A stretch of 43,861 bases of DNA, from contig JBOHWL010000071.1 in assembly GCA_050736615.1 (NCBI GenBank), positions 1 to 43,861 on the forward strand. The letters run 5' to 3'. The stretch comes from JBOHWJ01 sp050736615. Lineage in GTDB: Bacteria > Desulfobacterota > Binatia > Binatales > Binataceae. This document shows positions 1-8,690 of this stretch, one piece after another. The notes below the pieces were generated by a model, which made no database searches, was not told the origin of the DNA, and was given only the letters and a program-made list of their open reading frames with translations. Each line of letters opens with the position of its first letter. Positions within the stretch are counted from its first letter, which is position 1. The translations under genes were made by a program, and so were the position numbers.

Positions 1-102
1 CAGCGAAGAATCCCGGATCTCTTGATTTTGCCAGCGCTTTATCTGGATTCCTCACTTCGCAGACTCCGTTCAGAATGACAAGTGGGCTTGTGCAGAGGTT
101 CC
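1..102. repeat. Dispersed palindromic element, copy A (left end cut by window)
   Basis: This is the first of four related non-coding elements; the others are at 4410-4605, 10093-10234 and 42042-42186. It shows the core half CAGCGAAGAATCCCGGAT, then the inverted half with CTCACTTCGCAGACTCCGTT and CAGAATGACA, and ends in the terminal motif CTTGTGCAGAGGTTCC near 87-102. The window starts inside the element, so its left terminal repeat is not visible. It lies about 70 bases upstream of leuS. The two halves pair into a long stem. No transposase is present, so it resembles a MITE or REP-type element. Confidence 0.8.
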
Positions 103-170
103 TTAGCCGTTTGGCGGCGCCTCGCCCGCGCGTTAGACTCATTTGATGCGAGGGTGTCATACAGACCGCG

Positions 171-2606
171 ATGGATGAACGTTACGAGCCCAAGAATATC
201 GAGCCGAAATGGCGGGACCAATGGGAGCGCGACGACCTTTACTTGACGCGCGAGGAGCCGGGACGTCCGAAGTTTTACGTGCTCGAAATGTTCCCTTATC
301 CGTCCGGCGACGGCTTGTCGGTTGGCCATCTGCACAATTATGTGCCTTGCGATGTGATCGGCCGCTACAAGCGGATGACCGGCTTCAACGTGCTGCATGC
401 GATGGGCTGGGACGCCTTCGGCTTGCCAGCCGAGAACGACGCTTTGCTCAAGGGGCTGCATCCCAAGCAGACGGTTCCGCGCTATGCGGCTAATTTCAAG
501 CGTCAGTTGAAGTTGGCCGGATGCGCCTACGACTGGTCGCGCGAGATCAACTCGTCTTCGCCCGAATATTACAAATGGACCCAATGGTTTTTCCTGCTGC
601 TCTATCGTCGCGGCCTGGCTTATCGCGCGGTCGGATCGCAATGGTGGTGCGACCGGTGTCGCACGATTTTGGCCAACGAACAGGTCGTCAACGGATGTTG
701 CTGGCGACATAGCGACACCCCGGTTTCGAAGAAAGACCTCGAGCAATGGTACTTCAAAATCACCGCCTACGCCGATCGCCTGCTCGGCGATCTTGATAAA
801 ATTGATTGGCCCGAGCCAATCAAATTGATGCAGCGCAATTGGATCGGCCGTTCGGAGGGTGCCGAACTGTCGTTTCCCCTCAGTGGTCATAATGACAAGG
901 AGGTGCGCTTTTTCACCACGCGGCCGGATACCGTCTTCGGCGTCTCGTTTATGGTGCTTGCCCCGGAACATCCGCTGGTCGCCCAGATCACCACGCCCAT
1001 ACAGCATGGCGCAGTCGAGGACTATGTGGCGCAGGCGCGCCGGCAGAGCGAAATCGAACGGCTTTCGACAGTGAAGGAGAAGACCGGCGTTTTCACCGGA
1101 GCATATGCGCGTAATCTTTTCACTAATCGTGATATTCCGATTTGGATCGCTGATTACGTACTGATGGGCTATGGCACCGGCGCCATCATGGCCGCGCCGG
1201 GTGAGGATCAGCGCGACTTCGAGTTTGCCGGCAAGTATGGCCTCGAAATACCGATCGTGACCGCGCCCGACGACGGCGGTATGGCACCTGCGGACCGTGC
1301 CTATCCCGTACATGGCGTGGCGGTCAACTCAGGCTTTCTCGACGGCATGAGGACCGCTGACGCGATTCGAACCGTGTGCCGCTATGCCGAAGAGCATGGC
1401 TTCGGCGGCCCGACAATCAGCTACCGCATGCGCGATTGGCTGATTTCGCGTCAACGCTATTGGGGTTGTCCGATTCCGATCGTCTATTGCGGCGAATGCG
1501 GCGTGGTGCCCGTTCCCGACGATCAATTACCGGTGGTTTTGCCGGATATGAAGGACTATCAGCCGTCCGGGACCGGACGTTCGCCGCTCGCCAATAGCGC
1601 GGAATTCGCCAACACCACGTGTCCCAGGTGCGGTGGCCCGGCTCAACGCGAGACGGATACGCTCGACGGATTTGCCTGCTCGTCGTGGTACTTCCTGCGT
1701 TTCGCGTCACCGCATTACGAAGGCGCTCCCTTCGAGAAAAGCGCGGGTGATTACTGGTTGCCGGTCGATCTTTATGTTGGCGGCGCCGAGCACGCGGTGA
1801 TGCATCTGCTTTATGCGCGCATGTGGACCAAGGTCATGTACGACGCGGGCCTGCTCAAGTTCAACGAACCGTTTCCGGTGCTGCGCAACCAAGGCATGAT
1901 CTGGGCCGCCGACGGACAGAAAATGTCCAAGAGCAAAGGCAACGTGGTCACGCCTGATGCGATGGTCGACAAGTATGGCGCCGACGCGCTGCGCTTATGG
2001 GAACTCTTCATGGGACCGTTCGAGGAGGCGACCAACTGGAACGAGGACGGCGTGGTCGGCACCGCGCGTTTTCTCGCACGCGTATGGGGCATGGTACGCC
2101 GCTATGTCGAGGCGGGATGCCCGGCGGGAAAACCGAAGGCCGAAACGCTCAAGCGCGCGCATAAGACCATTCAAACTGTCACTGACCATATCGAACGGCT
2201 GCGCTTCAATACCGCCCTGGCCGCCCTCATGGACCAGCTCAACTATCTGCAAAAGCTGACAGCGGAAGAAAGCGGGCGTTTCGCCCTCGAAAGTTATATC
2301 GTGCTGCTCGCACCGATGGCGCCGTATATCGCTGAAGAGATGTGGCGTGCCTTAGGGCATGCCGATTCGATTCACCTCCAGCCTTGGCCTCAATTCGATC
2401 CGGAACTTGCTCGCGACGAAACCGTAACAGTAGTTGTGCAGGTTAATGGCAAGGTGCGCGACCGCCTGCAAGTTGGAATCGAGACGGCGGAAGAGGAAAT
2501 CCGCGCGATGGCGCTCGCCAGTGACGCGGTCAGGCGCCACCTGGACGGTAAAGCGCCCAAAAAGCTGATTTACGTACCCAACAAACTGGTTAGCATCGTC
2601 GCCTGA
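171..2606 (+). CDS. leuS: Leucine--tRNA ligase
   Basis: Class Ia aminoacyl-tRNA synthetase that charges tRNA-Leu in the cytoplasm. The protein has 811 residues, slightly short for bacterial LeuRS (about 800-880). Visible signatures are the HIGH-type motif in FPYPSGDGLSVGHLHNY near residue 45, the conserved GWDAFGLPAEN, Cys-rich zinc-binding segments (CDRC near 160, CGEC near 440, CPRC near 485), the editing (CP1) domain with TTRPDT and GTGAIMAAP, and KMSKSKGN near residue 583. The C-terminal anticodon-binding part ends in VQVNGKVRDRL and a short basic tail. The ATG at 171 fits the family N-terminus. In the editing motif the usual PxHDxRD reads PGEDQRD, so the His is Glu while both Asp are kept. 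Identification is secure. Confidence 0.98.
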   Translation: MDERYEPKNIEPKWRDQWERDDLYLTREEPGRPKFYVLEMFPYPSGDGLSVGHLHNYVPCDVIGRYKRMTGFNVLHAMGWDAFGLPAENDALLKGLHPKQTVPRYAANFKRQLKLAGCAYDWSREINSSSPEYYKWTQWFFLLLYRRGLAYRAVGSQWWCDRCRTILANEQVVNGCCWRHSDTPVSKKDLEQWYFKITAYADRLLGDLDKIDWPEPIKLMQRNWIGRSEGAELSFPLSGHNDKEVRFFTTRPDTVFGVSFMVLAPEHPLVAQITTPIQHGAVEDYVAQARRQSEIERLSTVKEKTGVFTGAYARNLFTNRDIPIWIADYVLMGYGTGAIMAAPGEDQRDFEFAGKYGLEIPIVTAPDDGGMAPADRAYPVHGVAVNSGFLDGMRTADAIRTVCRYAEEHGFGGPTISYRMRDWLISRQRYWGCPIPIVYCGECGVVPVPDDQLPVVLPDMKDYQPSGTGRSPLANSAEFANTTCPRCGGPAQRETDTLDGFACSSWYFLRFASPHYEGAPFEKSAGDYWLPVDLYVGGAEHAVMHLLYARMWTKVMYDAGLLKFNEPFPVLRNQGMIWAADGQKMSKSKGNVVTPDAMVDKYGADALRLWELFMGPFEEATNWNEDGVVGTARFLARVWGMVRRYVEAGCPAGKPKAETLKRAHKTIQTVTDHIERLRFNTALAALMDQLNYLQKLTAEESGRFALESYIVLLAPMAPYIAEEMWRALGHADSIHLQPWPQFDPELARDETVTVVVQVNGKVRDRLQVGIETAEEEIRAMALASDAVRRHLDGKAPKKLIYVPNKLVSIVA

Positions 2607-2741
2607 GCGCACAGCGCCCGTTGGGCCGTGTTTCGCTTGCCATCGTTAGCGCCACCGGTGAGACATGCGCCATGCTTGAAATTTCGAGTGCGGACGTGCG
2701 ATAGACCGGACATATTCCCACGCAATTTCGAGGTCATGCTC

Positions 2742-3506
2742 ATGCCCGAGGACGCGCTCAAAGTCGAACGCCATCAAAACCACGTCACGCTTGCACTCAA
2801 TCGCCCTGAAAAACGCAACGCCATCAACCGTCCAATGCTCGAAGCGCTGGACAAGGCGTTCAATCTGATCGAGGGCGATAAGGAAATCCGCGCCGTCGTA
2901 ATCCGTGGTGAAGGCCGCGGCTTCTGTTCCGGTCTCGATTTGCGCGATATCGAGCAGATGGGTACTGGCGGCGTCACCTTCGAGAAAGTGGTGCGCCGCT
3001 TGGAAAAGCTCGCCGTGCCGACGATCGCCGCGATTCATGGCGACGCGCTCACCGGCGGCCTGGTGTTGGCCTTGAACTGCGATCTCAGGATCGCCGCCGA
3101 AAACGCGCGATTGGGCATGACGCCGGCGCGGATCGGTTATCTGCCAACTTTCGCTATCTTTCGCAAATTCGTGGAAATCGTGGGACCGGCCAATACCGCG
3201 GAGATTATGTATCTGGCCGACCCGCTTGAGGGTGCGCGCGCGTGTGAAATCGGCCTGGTGCATCGCGTGGTGTCCGATAACCAACTGATTGAAGCGGCGG
3301 ATAGCTGGGCGGCCAAGATCGCGGGTAACGCGCCGCTCTCGGTGCGTGCGATGAAGGTCAGTATCGAGCGTGCGATGAGCCAGGCGTTCAACGTCGAACA
3401 CAAGGATATCGATGAGATGGGCACGCGAGTGCGCACGAGCAATGATGCCAAGGAAGGCGTGCGCGCGTTTTTGGAAAAGCGCAAGCCGGTCTGGCGCGCC
3501 GAATGA
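2742..3506 (+). CDS. Enoyl-CoA hydratase/isomerase (crotonase) family protein, paralogue 1
   Basis: Crotonase-fold protein of 254 residues; the family acts on acyl-CoA thioesters. The N-terminus VERHQNHVTLALNRPEKRNAIN, the oxyanion-hole region GEGRGFCSGLDL and the segment ending LALNCDLRIAAENARLGM are typical. The ATG at 2742 is preferred because GAGG lies 8 bases upstream and the start then matches paralogue 2; ATG 2736 is an alternative. The segment usually GGCELA reads GGLVLA, and the usual PE of the second catalytic Glu reads TPAR, so both hydratase Glu residues (144 and 164 in rat numbering) appear replaced. It is therefore unlikely to be a standard hydratase and may be an isomerase-, hydrolase- or lyase-type member. 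It lies 65 bases before a close paralogue, probably in one operon. Confidence 0.9.
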   Translation: MPEDALKVERHQNHVTLALNRPEKRNAINRPMLEALDKAFNLIEGDKEIRAVVIRGEGRGFCSGLDLRDIEQMGTGGVTFEKVVRRLEKLAVPTIAAIHGDALTGGLVLALNCDLRIAAENARLGMTPARIGYLPTFAIFRKFVEIVGPANTAEIMYLADPLEGARACEIGLVHRVVSDNQLIEAADSWAAKIAGNAPLSVRAMKVSIERAMSQAFNVEHKDIDEMGTRVRTSNDAKEGVRAFLEKRKPVWRAE

Positions 3507-3571
3507 CGCTTGAAGCGGCGGCGCTGGCCGTGCGATGCTCGCCGTTGAATTGAAGTATCAAGGAGTCCGCA

Positions 3572-4339
3572 ATGGCTGAGCTACTCAAAGTCGAGCGCCA
3601 CCCGAACTACGCCATCTTCACCCTCAATCGCCCGGAAAAGCGCAACGCGCTGAACGAAGGGTTGGTCAAAGCAATCGATGAGGCTTGCGCCTCCGTTGAA
3701 AACGACAAGGAAATTCGTGCCGTTATCCTGCGCGGTGAAGGACGCAGCTTTTGTTCCGGCATTGATCTGGCGGAAGCCGATCGGCTCGAAGGCGGACATA
3801 ATCCGATGAGTCTGGAGCGGGTCTTTGGGCGTCTGGAAAACCTGCCGGTGCCAACCATTGCCGCGATTCAGGGCGCGGCTTTGGCCGGCGGCTGCGAACT
3901 TGCGCTGCATTGCGACCTGCGCATCGCCGGCGACGACGCCCGCATCGGGATGACCGTCTCCAGGGTCGGCCTGCTCGTGCCGTACGATTTTATTCGCAAG
4001 CTGATCGAGGTGATCGGTTCCGCCAATACCGCGCAGATCCTTTACACCGCAGAGCCGGTTGATGCCCAGCGCGCGCTCGCGATGGGCATGCTGCATGAAG
4101 TGGTTTCGGCCGCCAAATTGGACGAAGCCGCGGTTGGCTGGGCGGATAAAGTTTCGTCGAACGCACCGCTTTCCCTGCGTGCCATGAAAAGAAGCCTGCG
4201 CCGTTCGTTGAGCGCGTCCAACGACGCCTGGCACGAGGATATTCTCGAAATGGGCCGCCAGGTGCGCGCCAGCAAAGACGCCAAGGAAGGTATCCGCGCC
4301 TTTTTAGAAAAGCGCAAACCGAACTGGCGCGCGGAATAG
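3572..4339 (+). CDS. Enoyl-CoA hydratase/isomerase (crotonase) family protein, paralogue 2
   Basis: This 255-residue crotonase-fold protein is strongly similar along its whole length to the upstream gene: both have VERHxNxxxxxLNRPEKRNAxN, shared SRVG/ARIG and SANTAQILY/PANTAEIMY segments, and the same C-terminus KEGxRAFLEKRKPxWRAE. The start has a good ribosome site, AAGGAG, 7 bases before ATG 3572. Here GGCELALHCD keeps the first catalytic Glu, but the second Glu site reads MTVSRVG, so it is replaced. The pair looks like a tandem duplication with divergent active sites. The precise substrate cannot be told from sequence; acyl-CoA metabolism is known for the family. The gene is followed by a palindromic element and a convergent GalT-like gene. 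Confidence 0.9.
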   Translation: MAELLKVERHPNYAIFTLNRPEKRNALNEGLVKAIDEACASVENDKEIRAVILRGEGRSFCSGIDLAEADRLEGGHNPMSLERVFGRLENLPVPTIAAIQGAALAGGCELALHCDLRIAGDDARIGMTVSRVGLLVPYDFIRKLIEVIGSANTAQILYTAEPVDAQRALAMGMLHEVVSAAKLDEAAVGWADKVSSNAPLSLRAMKRSLRRSLSASNDAWHEDILEMGRQVRASKDAKEGIRAFLEKRKPNWRAE

Positions 4340-4409
4340 ACCCTGCACGGGTCCTCAAAAATTACGAATAATCAGCCGTTTGGATGACTCCACGCGCAGT
4401 TTGTGGCAG

Positions 4410-4605
4410 GCAACCCCTGCACAAACCTCCGCTGTCATTTCGAGCGCGTTAGCTCAGCCAAAGGCGGAGCGAGCAGGCGAGTCCGCGAACTGCGTTCAGA
4501 GTCAGGCTGCCGGAGCGAGAAATCCCGGATAGAGCCTTGGAAAATGCACAGATTTCCGGGATTCCTCGCTGTGCTCGGAATGACAACCGGGGTTGTGCGG
4601 AGGTC
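4410..4605. repeat. Dispersed palindromic element, copy B
   Basis: This element fills the gap between the convergent 3' ends of the second crotonase (4339) and the GalT-like gene (4632). The left terminal motif AACCCCTGCACAAACC is mirrored by GGTTGTGCGGAGGTC at the right end. Inside are GTCATTTCGAGCG near 4434 and its inverted partner CGGAATGAC near 4576, and AATCCCGGAT mirrored by CCGGGATTCCTC. It is the longest copy (about 195 bases) because it has an extra 40-50 bases in the left arm. Apparent ORFs across it are by-products of the repeat. It could act as a bidirectional transcription or decay barrier; that is inference. Confidence 0.85.
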
Positions 4606-4631
4606 AGAGGGTTGCTTCCGCAGCGTTTTTA

Positions 4632-5660
4632 TCAGTTGCGGGCCAGCGCCTTACGGAGCGCGGCCACGTTTTGCACCAGCACGCTCGGCAAATTCAGGGT
4701 GCCAGCCACGTTCGAGTAGGGATAAAGCCGGGAATTGACGTGGGCATGGAGCGGCAGACCGCCGCCCTGATGAATTTCATAATCGAGCGGCAGCGCTCCC
4801 AGGATATGCACGATGCGGAATAGCGCGCGCGCGAATGGCCGCAATTCGCTCGCGTTCAGTTCCGTCATCATGCCGCGGAAGCCCGGCATCACAACGTCGT
4901 AGCTGCGCGGAAAGGCGCCGACCGGATTTGAATAGCTGACCACGGAGCCGTTGCGTTCGATCACCAGGCCGAAACGTTCGACCAGCGCGATCAACTCGCT
5001 CCATAAGTCGGGATGGCGACGTTCGGCGACCACCTCGGCTTCAAGCGCCGGCAGCGGCGCGGGAGAGCCAATTAATTGTTGATGGAGATGGGGCTGCGAG
5101 GCGCCCGATTCACGCCCCTGGTTCTTGCGGATGACCACCGAATTGACCGACGGGTTTTCGAACATGTGATGCATCAGGCGCACATCGGTTTGCAAAAGGC
5201 GGAAGAAGTGTTCCTCACCCAGCATCCCCGTGCGCATGACATCGCTGATGCCGCGCGGGTGGTTGGCGAAATGGCGCGGATCCTCGACCACCACATACGA
5301 TTCGTTACGGCGATTGGTCAATTCGGCCGGGATGCGAGGGAATAGGTTGTTGAACACTCGCATCACCCACGGCGCGCCTTCCGACTGGCCTCCGGTCCAA
5401 TCAGGAAACTCCGCCGGCACCAGCCGCATCAGTTCGGGCGGCGCCAAATTTTCATTCCCAGGGCAGAACGGACAAGCGTCGATGGTGCGCCGCAATTCGT
5501 CGGCGGAGGGCACGGACGTGCCGGGTTGTAATTCCTCGCGTCCGCCAAGGGTGAAAGCGAAGCTCTTGCCGCGGACATCGACGACATATGAAATCACGCC
5601 GGTAATCGGGTTTTTGATCCACACCAGCGCGCCATCGCGCATCTCATATTCGATAGCCAT
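4632..5660 (-). CDS. Galactose-1-phosphate uridylyltransferase-like HIT superfamily protein
   Basis: A 342-residue GalT-branch protein of the HIT superfamily; GalT exchanges UMP between UDP-glucose and galactose-1-phosphate through a uridylyl-His intermediate. Seen directly are CPFCPGNE at residues 63-70 (the Cys pair corresponds to a GalT metal site) and the active-site motif GASQPHLHQQ with His191, His193 and Gln195. A later LHAHVNSR resembles the second His cluster. The first 60 residues do not look like classical GalT, so a related nucleotidyltransferase, or a family such as DUF4921, is possible. ATG at 5660. It is transcribed away from the serine genes, with about 280 bases between, and ends 27 bases from palindromic element B. 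Confidence 0.8.
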   Translation of the reverse strand: MAIEYEMRDGALVWIKNPITGVISYVVDVRGKSFAFTLGGREELQPGTSVPSADELRRTIDACPFCPGNENLAPPELMRLVPAEFPDWTGGQSEGAPWVMRVFNNLFPRIPAELTNRRNESYVVVEDPRHFANHPRGISDVMRTGMLGEEHFFRLLQTDVRLMHHMFENPSVNSVVIRKNQGRESGASQPHLHQQLIGSPAPLPALEAEVVAERRHPDLWSELIALVERFGLVIERNGSVVSYSNPVGAFPRSYDVVMPGFRGMMTELNASELRPFARALFRIVHILGALPLDYEIHQGGGLPLHAHVNSRLYPYSNVAGTLNLPSVLVQNVAALRKALARN

Positions 5661-5700
5661 GAAGGTGACGACATTTCTTTAATCATTGGGACGCGTGCTT

Positions 5701-5747
5701 TTCAACGCGGATGCGCAATTAACCAGGACGCGGCGCCTGGCGTTGAA
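5701..5747. other. Inverted repeat in the galT-like/aminotransferase divergent gap
   Basis: TTCAACGC at 5701-5708 is matched by GCGTTGAA at 5740-5747, and between them CCAGG and CCTGG can pair as an inner stem. It lies 40 bases upstream of the GalT-like start on the minus strand and about 190 bases upstream of the aminotransferase start. It could be an operator or a leader hairpin; there is no T-tract, so a terminator is unlikely. The rest of 5661-5938 shows only the promoter element noted separately. Confidence 0.4.
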
Positions 5748-5881
5748 ACATCAAGTCAGTCATCTTGACTCCGGCGCGATGCTCAATTATTTCACGATCA
5801 GGGGTGGTGACCCGCAAGGGCCTGAATAACGCATTGTGGTCTGGTCGCTTCGCGCAAGCGGGCACCAGGCTTTTTTTTGGC

Positions 5882-5887
5882 TATAAT
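5882..5887 (+). promoter_or_regulatory. Probable -10 box (TATAAT) for the aminotransferase-serA operon
   Basis: A perfect TATAAT stands 52 bases before the preferred GTG start at 5939 in otherwise GC-rich sequence, just after a T8 run. No good -35 hexamer is visible at 16-18 bases upstream, so the promoter may depend on an activator. The position would place transcription start near 5893, which argues against the longer reading frame that opens at 5765. Confidence 0.5.
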
Positions 5888-5938
5888 CCAGGTGGCGCAC
5901 GCATAACCAGCGTGACACGCGAAGACGCACGAACTCAG

Positions 5939-7087
5939 GTGTCAGTAAAGCAATATCTTTTCACTCCCGGACCCGCGCCGGTGCCGCCGCAAGTGCTGCT
6001 CGAGATGGCGCGGCCGGCGATTCATCATCGCACGCCCGAATTCAGCGCGGCGCTCGACAGCGCGCGCGAACGGCTCAAAGCCTTGTTTGGCACCCGCCAG
6101 GAGATCATCCTGATCGCCGCCAGCGGCACGGGGGCGATGGAAGCGGCGGTGACGAATCTGGTTGCCCCGGGCGAACACGCGATTTTCGTCAACGGCGGCA
6201 AGTTCGGCGAACGCTGGGGCGGCCTGCTCACCGCTCACGGCGCCATCGCGCATGAAGTCAGGGTCGAATGGGGCCGCGCGGTAAGACCCGCACAGATAGA
6301 TGAGGCCCTGCGCGACAATCCGCAAGCGCGCGCGGTGCTGATGCAGGCCAGCGAGACCTCGACCTGCGCGGTTCATCCGGTCGAAACAGTCGCCGCGATC
6401 ACCCGCCGCCGTGACACCATGCTGATTGTCGATGGGATCACTTCGGTCGGCGTGTTCGAGCAGAAGATGGACGAATGGGGTGTCGATGCCCTGCTGACGG
6501 GTAGCCAAAAGGCGCTGATGCTGCCGCCGGGGCTCGCGATGATCGCACTTTCACCCCGCGCGCTCGAACGTATGAAGCAGGTGCGCGCGCCGCGTTTTTA
6601 TTTCGATCTTGCGCGCGAGTTGAAGGCGCAGCGCGATGAGCATACCACCGCCTTTACGCCGCCGGTCCCGCTCATTTTCGGCCTTAACAAATCACTCGAG
6701 ATGATCCATGCCGAGACTTTACCTCGGGTTTTCGCGCGTCATCGCGTGATGGCGGAAGCGACGCGCGCGGCGGCTCCCGCCTTGGGGTTGAAGCTGATTG
6801 CGCCGGATAATCCAGCTCCCGGAGTGACCGGTATCTTGACCCCCGAGGGGCTTGATGGAGCGAAGCTGGTGAGGTTGATGCGGGATGAGCTTGGAGTGTC
6901 GGTGCAAGGCGGGCAGGACCACATGAAGGGGAAGCTCGTGCGCATCGGTCACATGGGTTATCTTGCTCCGTTCGATATGCTGGTAGCGGTGAGCGCGCTT
7001 GAGATTGGATTGCGACGTCTGGGCCACGCTGTCGCCGCGGGCGCGGGCGTCGCGGCGGTGCAGGAACGAATCGGGCGGAGCGATTGA
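5939..7087 (+). CDS. Class V PLP-dependent aminotransferase (likely serine-pathway)
   Basis: A fold-type I, class V aminotransferase of about 382 residues, in the alanine/serine-glyoxylate aminotransferase-like group. Evidence: the N-terminus LFTPGPAPVPPQVLLEM, the PLP-phosphate segment AASGTGAMEAAV, the Asp of LIVDGITSVG that pairs with the PLP ring nitrogen, and the Schiff-base Lys in TGSQKALMLPPG. The frame stays open from 5765, but homology begins near 5948; GTG 5939 is preferred (GTG 5912 possible). serA starts 7 bases after its stop. No classical serC is in the window, so it may supply the phosphoserine aminotransferase step; that role is inferred from the neighbour only, and glyoxylate aminotransferase remains possible. 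Confidence 0.88.
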   Translation: MSVKQYLFTPGPAPVPPQVLLEMARPAIHHRTPEFSAALDSARERLKALFGTRQEIILIAASGTGAMEAAVTNLVAPGEHAIFVNGGKFGERWGGLLTAHGAIAHEVRVEWGRAVRPAQIDEALRDNPQARAVLMQASETSTCAVHPVETVAAITRRRDTMLIVDGITSVGVFEQKMDEWGVDALLTGSQKALMLPPGLAMIALSPRALERMKQVRAPRFYFDLARELKAQRDEHTTAFTPPVPLIFGLNKSLEMIHAETLPRVFARHRVMAEATRAAAPALGLKLIAPDNPAPGVTGILTPEGLDGAKLVRLMRDELGVSVQGGQDHMKGKLVRIGHMGYLAPFDMLVAVSALEIGLRRLGHAVAAGAGVAAVQERIGRSD

Positions 7088-7094
7088 AGATCGT

Positions 7095-8690
7095 ATGGCG
7101 GAAACCTTCCGCGTATTACTGAGTGATTCCCTGTCAGCGCGGGGAATCGACGTGCTGCGGCGTCAGCCCCGCATTCATTTTGAGGTGAAGACGGGGCTTA
7201 CGCCATCGGAGCTGGCCGCTGTCATCGCGCCCTATCACGCGCTCATTATTCGCAGCGCGACCAAGGTCACGCGCGAGGTTATCGAGCATGCCGACGCGCT
7301 CAAGGTGATTGGGCGTGCGGGCGTCGGCGTTGACAACGTCGAGCTTGACGCCGCCACCCGGCGCGGCATCGTGGTGATGAACAGTCCGCTGGGCAACAGC
7401 GTCACCACCGCCGAGCATACGATTTCAATGATGATGGCGCTGGCACGCCACATTCCCGCGGCCAACGCCGCCTTGCGCGCGGGCTTGTGGGAGCGCGGCA
7501 AATTCACCGGCATCGAGGTTTGTGGCAAGACCCTGGGAGTGGTGGGGCTTGGCAATATCGGGCGTATTGTGGCGGACCGCGCAATGGGCCTCAAGATGAA
7601 GGTGGTTGGCTTCGATCCGATTCTGACCGCCGAGGCGGCAGCCAGAATCGGTGTTGAGCTGGTTGGGCTCCAAGAATTGCTCCAGCGTTCCGACTTTATC
7701 ACCGTGCACGCGCCGCTGACGGATGAGACGCGTGGCCTGATCGGGGCGGCCGCGTTCGCGCGCATGAAGAAAGGCGTACGCATTTTGAATTGCGCCCGTG
7801 GCGGCATTGTCGACGAAACGGCGCTGCTCGAAGCGCTCGAATCCGGCCAGGCCGCCGGTGCCGCGCTCGATGTCTTCATCGAGGAGCCACCGCCATTGGG
7901 GCATCCGCTGATCGCGCATCCCAACGTAATCGCGACACCACATCTCGGCGCCGCCACTGACGAAGCGCAGGTTCAAGTCGCGGTCGATATCGCCAACCAG
8001 ATTGCGGAATTCCTGCTTGACGGCACGATTCGTCATGCGGTCAACATTCCGGCGCTGTCGGTGAAAGAGCTCGAAGTGCTGGGCCCGCATCTTCATCTTG
8101 GTGAAAAGCTCGGCTGTTTGATGGCGCAGCTTATCGGCGAAGCGCCCACGCAGGTGACGCTTTCATTCGCGGGCGAGGCGGCCAATCTGAAGCAGGAACC
8201 CATCACCGCCGCGATGCTCAAGGGCTTGCTGAGCGGTTTCCTGGATCAGGAACTCAATTACGTGAACGCGCCGTATATCGCCCGCGAACGCGGCATCACC
8301 GTGGCGGAAACGCGCTCGCGTGAAACCACCGATTACATCAACACGTTGACGCTCACGGCGCGCACGCCGGGCGGCACGCACGAAGTCACCGGCGCGGTTT
8401 TCGGCAACCGCGTGCTGCGGCTGATACGGATCGACGGTTACCGGATCGAGGCGGCGCCGCAAGGCTATTACCTGCTCTTGCATAATCGCGACGTGCCGGG
8501 CGTGGTGGGAGCGGTCGGCAGCTTGCTGGGGCGCAGCGGAATCAATATCGCGGGGCTTGGGCTGGGACGGGATCGCGCCGGTGGCACCGCGCTCAGCGTG
8601 GTCGAAGTGGATGGGCCGGTGCCCTCAGCCGTACTCGAAGAGTTGAAGACGATTCCGGCGATAACCAACGCCTCATTGATAAAACTTTGA
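7095..8690 (+). CDS. serA: D-3-phosphoglycerate dehydrogenase
   Basis: Catalyses NAD-dependent oxidation of 3-phosphoglycerate to 3-phosphohydroxypyruvate, the first step of serine synthesis. The 531-residue length fits the long SerA type with catalytic and NAD-binding domains, an intervening (ASB) domain and a C-terminal ACT domain. Seen are GRAGVGVDNVELDAA, the Rossmann motif GLGNIG, the catalytic-region NCARGGIVDE, TPHLGAAT with the active-site His, and a final ACT stretch with RDVPGVVGAVGSLLG from about residue 460. The ACT domain suggests serine feedback. ATG 7095 is chosen over the upstream-extended frame because homology starts at once (FRVLLSDSLSARGIDVL). It forms an operon with the aminotransferase. 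Confidence 0.97.
   Translation: MAETFRVLLSDSLSARGIDVLRRQPRIHFEVKTGLTPSELAAVIAPYHALIIRSATKVTREVIEHADALKVIGRAGVGVDNVELDAATRRGIVVMNSPLGNSVTTAEHTISMMMALARHIPAANAALRAGLWERGKFTGIEVCGKTLGVVGLGNIGRIVADRAMGLKMKVVGFDPILTAEAAARIGVELVGLQELLQRSDFITVHAPLTDETRGLIGAAAFARMKKGVRILNCARGGIVDETALLEALESGQAAGAALDVFIEEPPPLGHPLIAHPNVIATPHLGAATDEAQVQVAVDIANQIAEFLLDGTIRHAVNIPALSVKELEVLGPHLHLGEKLGCLMAQLIGEAPTQVTLSFAGEAANLKQEPITAAMLKGLLSGFLDQELNYVNAPYIARERGITVAETRSRETTDYINTLTLTARTPGGTHEVTGAVFGNRVLRLIRIDGYRIEAAPQGYYLLLHNRDVPGVVGAVGSLLGRSGINIAGLGLGRDRAGGTALSVVEVDGPVPSAVLEELKTIPAITNASLIKL

Noticed and set aside
39..1313. Long minus-strand open frame opposite leuS
   Set aside because: It lies antisense to the conserved leuS catalytic and editing domains, has no recognisable domain, and its C-terminus is made of the palindromic repeat. 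It is a GC-rich shadow.
4403..4738. Open frames running through palindromic element B
   Set aside because: The peptide is a translation of the repeat, a common false gene; no ribosome site and no conserved domain.
5765..5938. N-terminal extension of the class V aminotransferase
   Set aside because: The extra 58 residues have no family similarity and a perfect TATAAT box lies inside the stretch, so the start is put at 5939.
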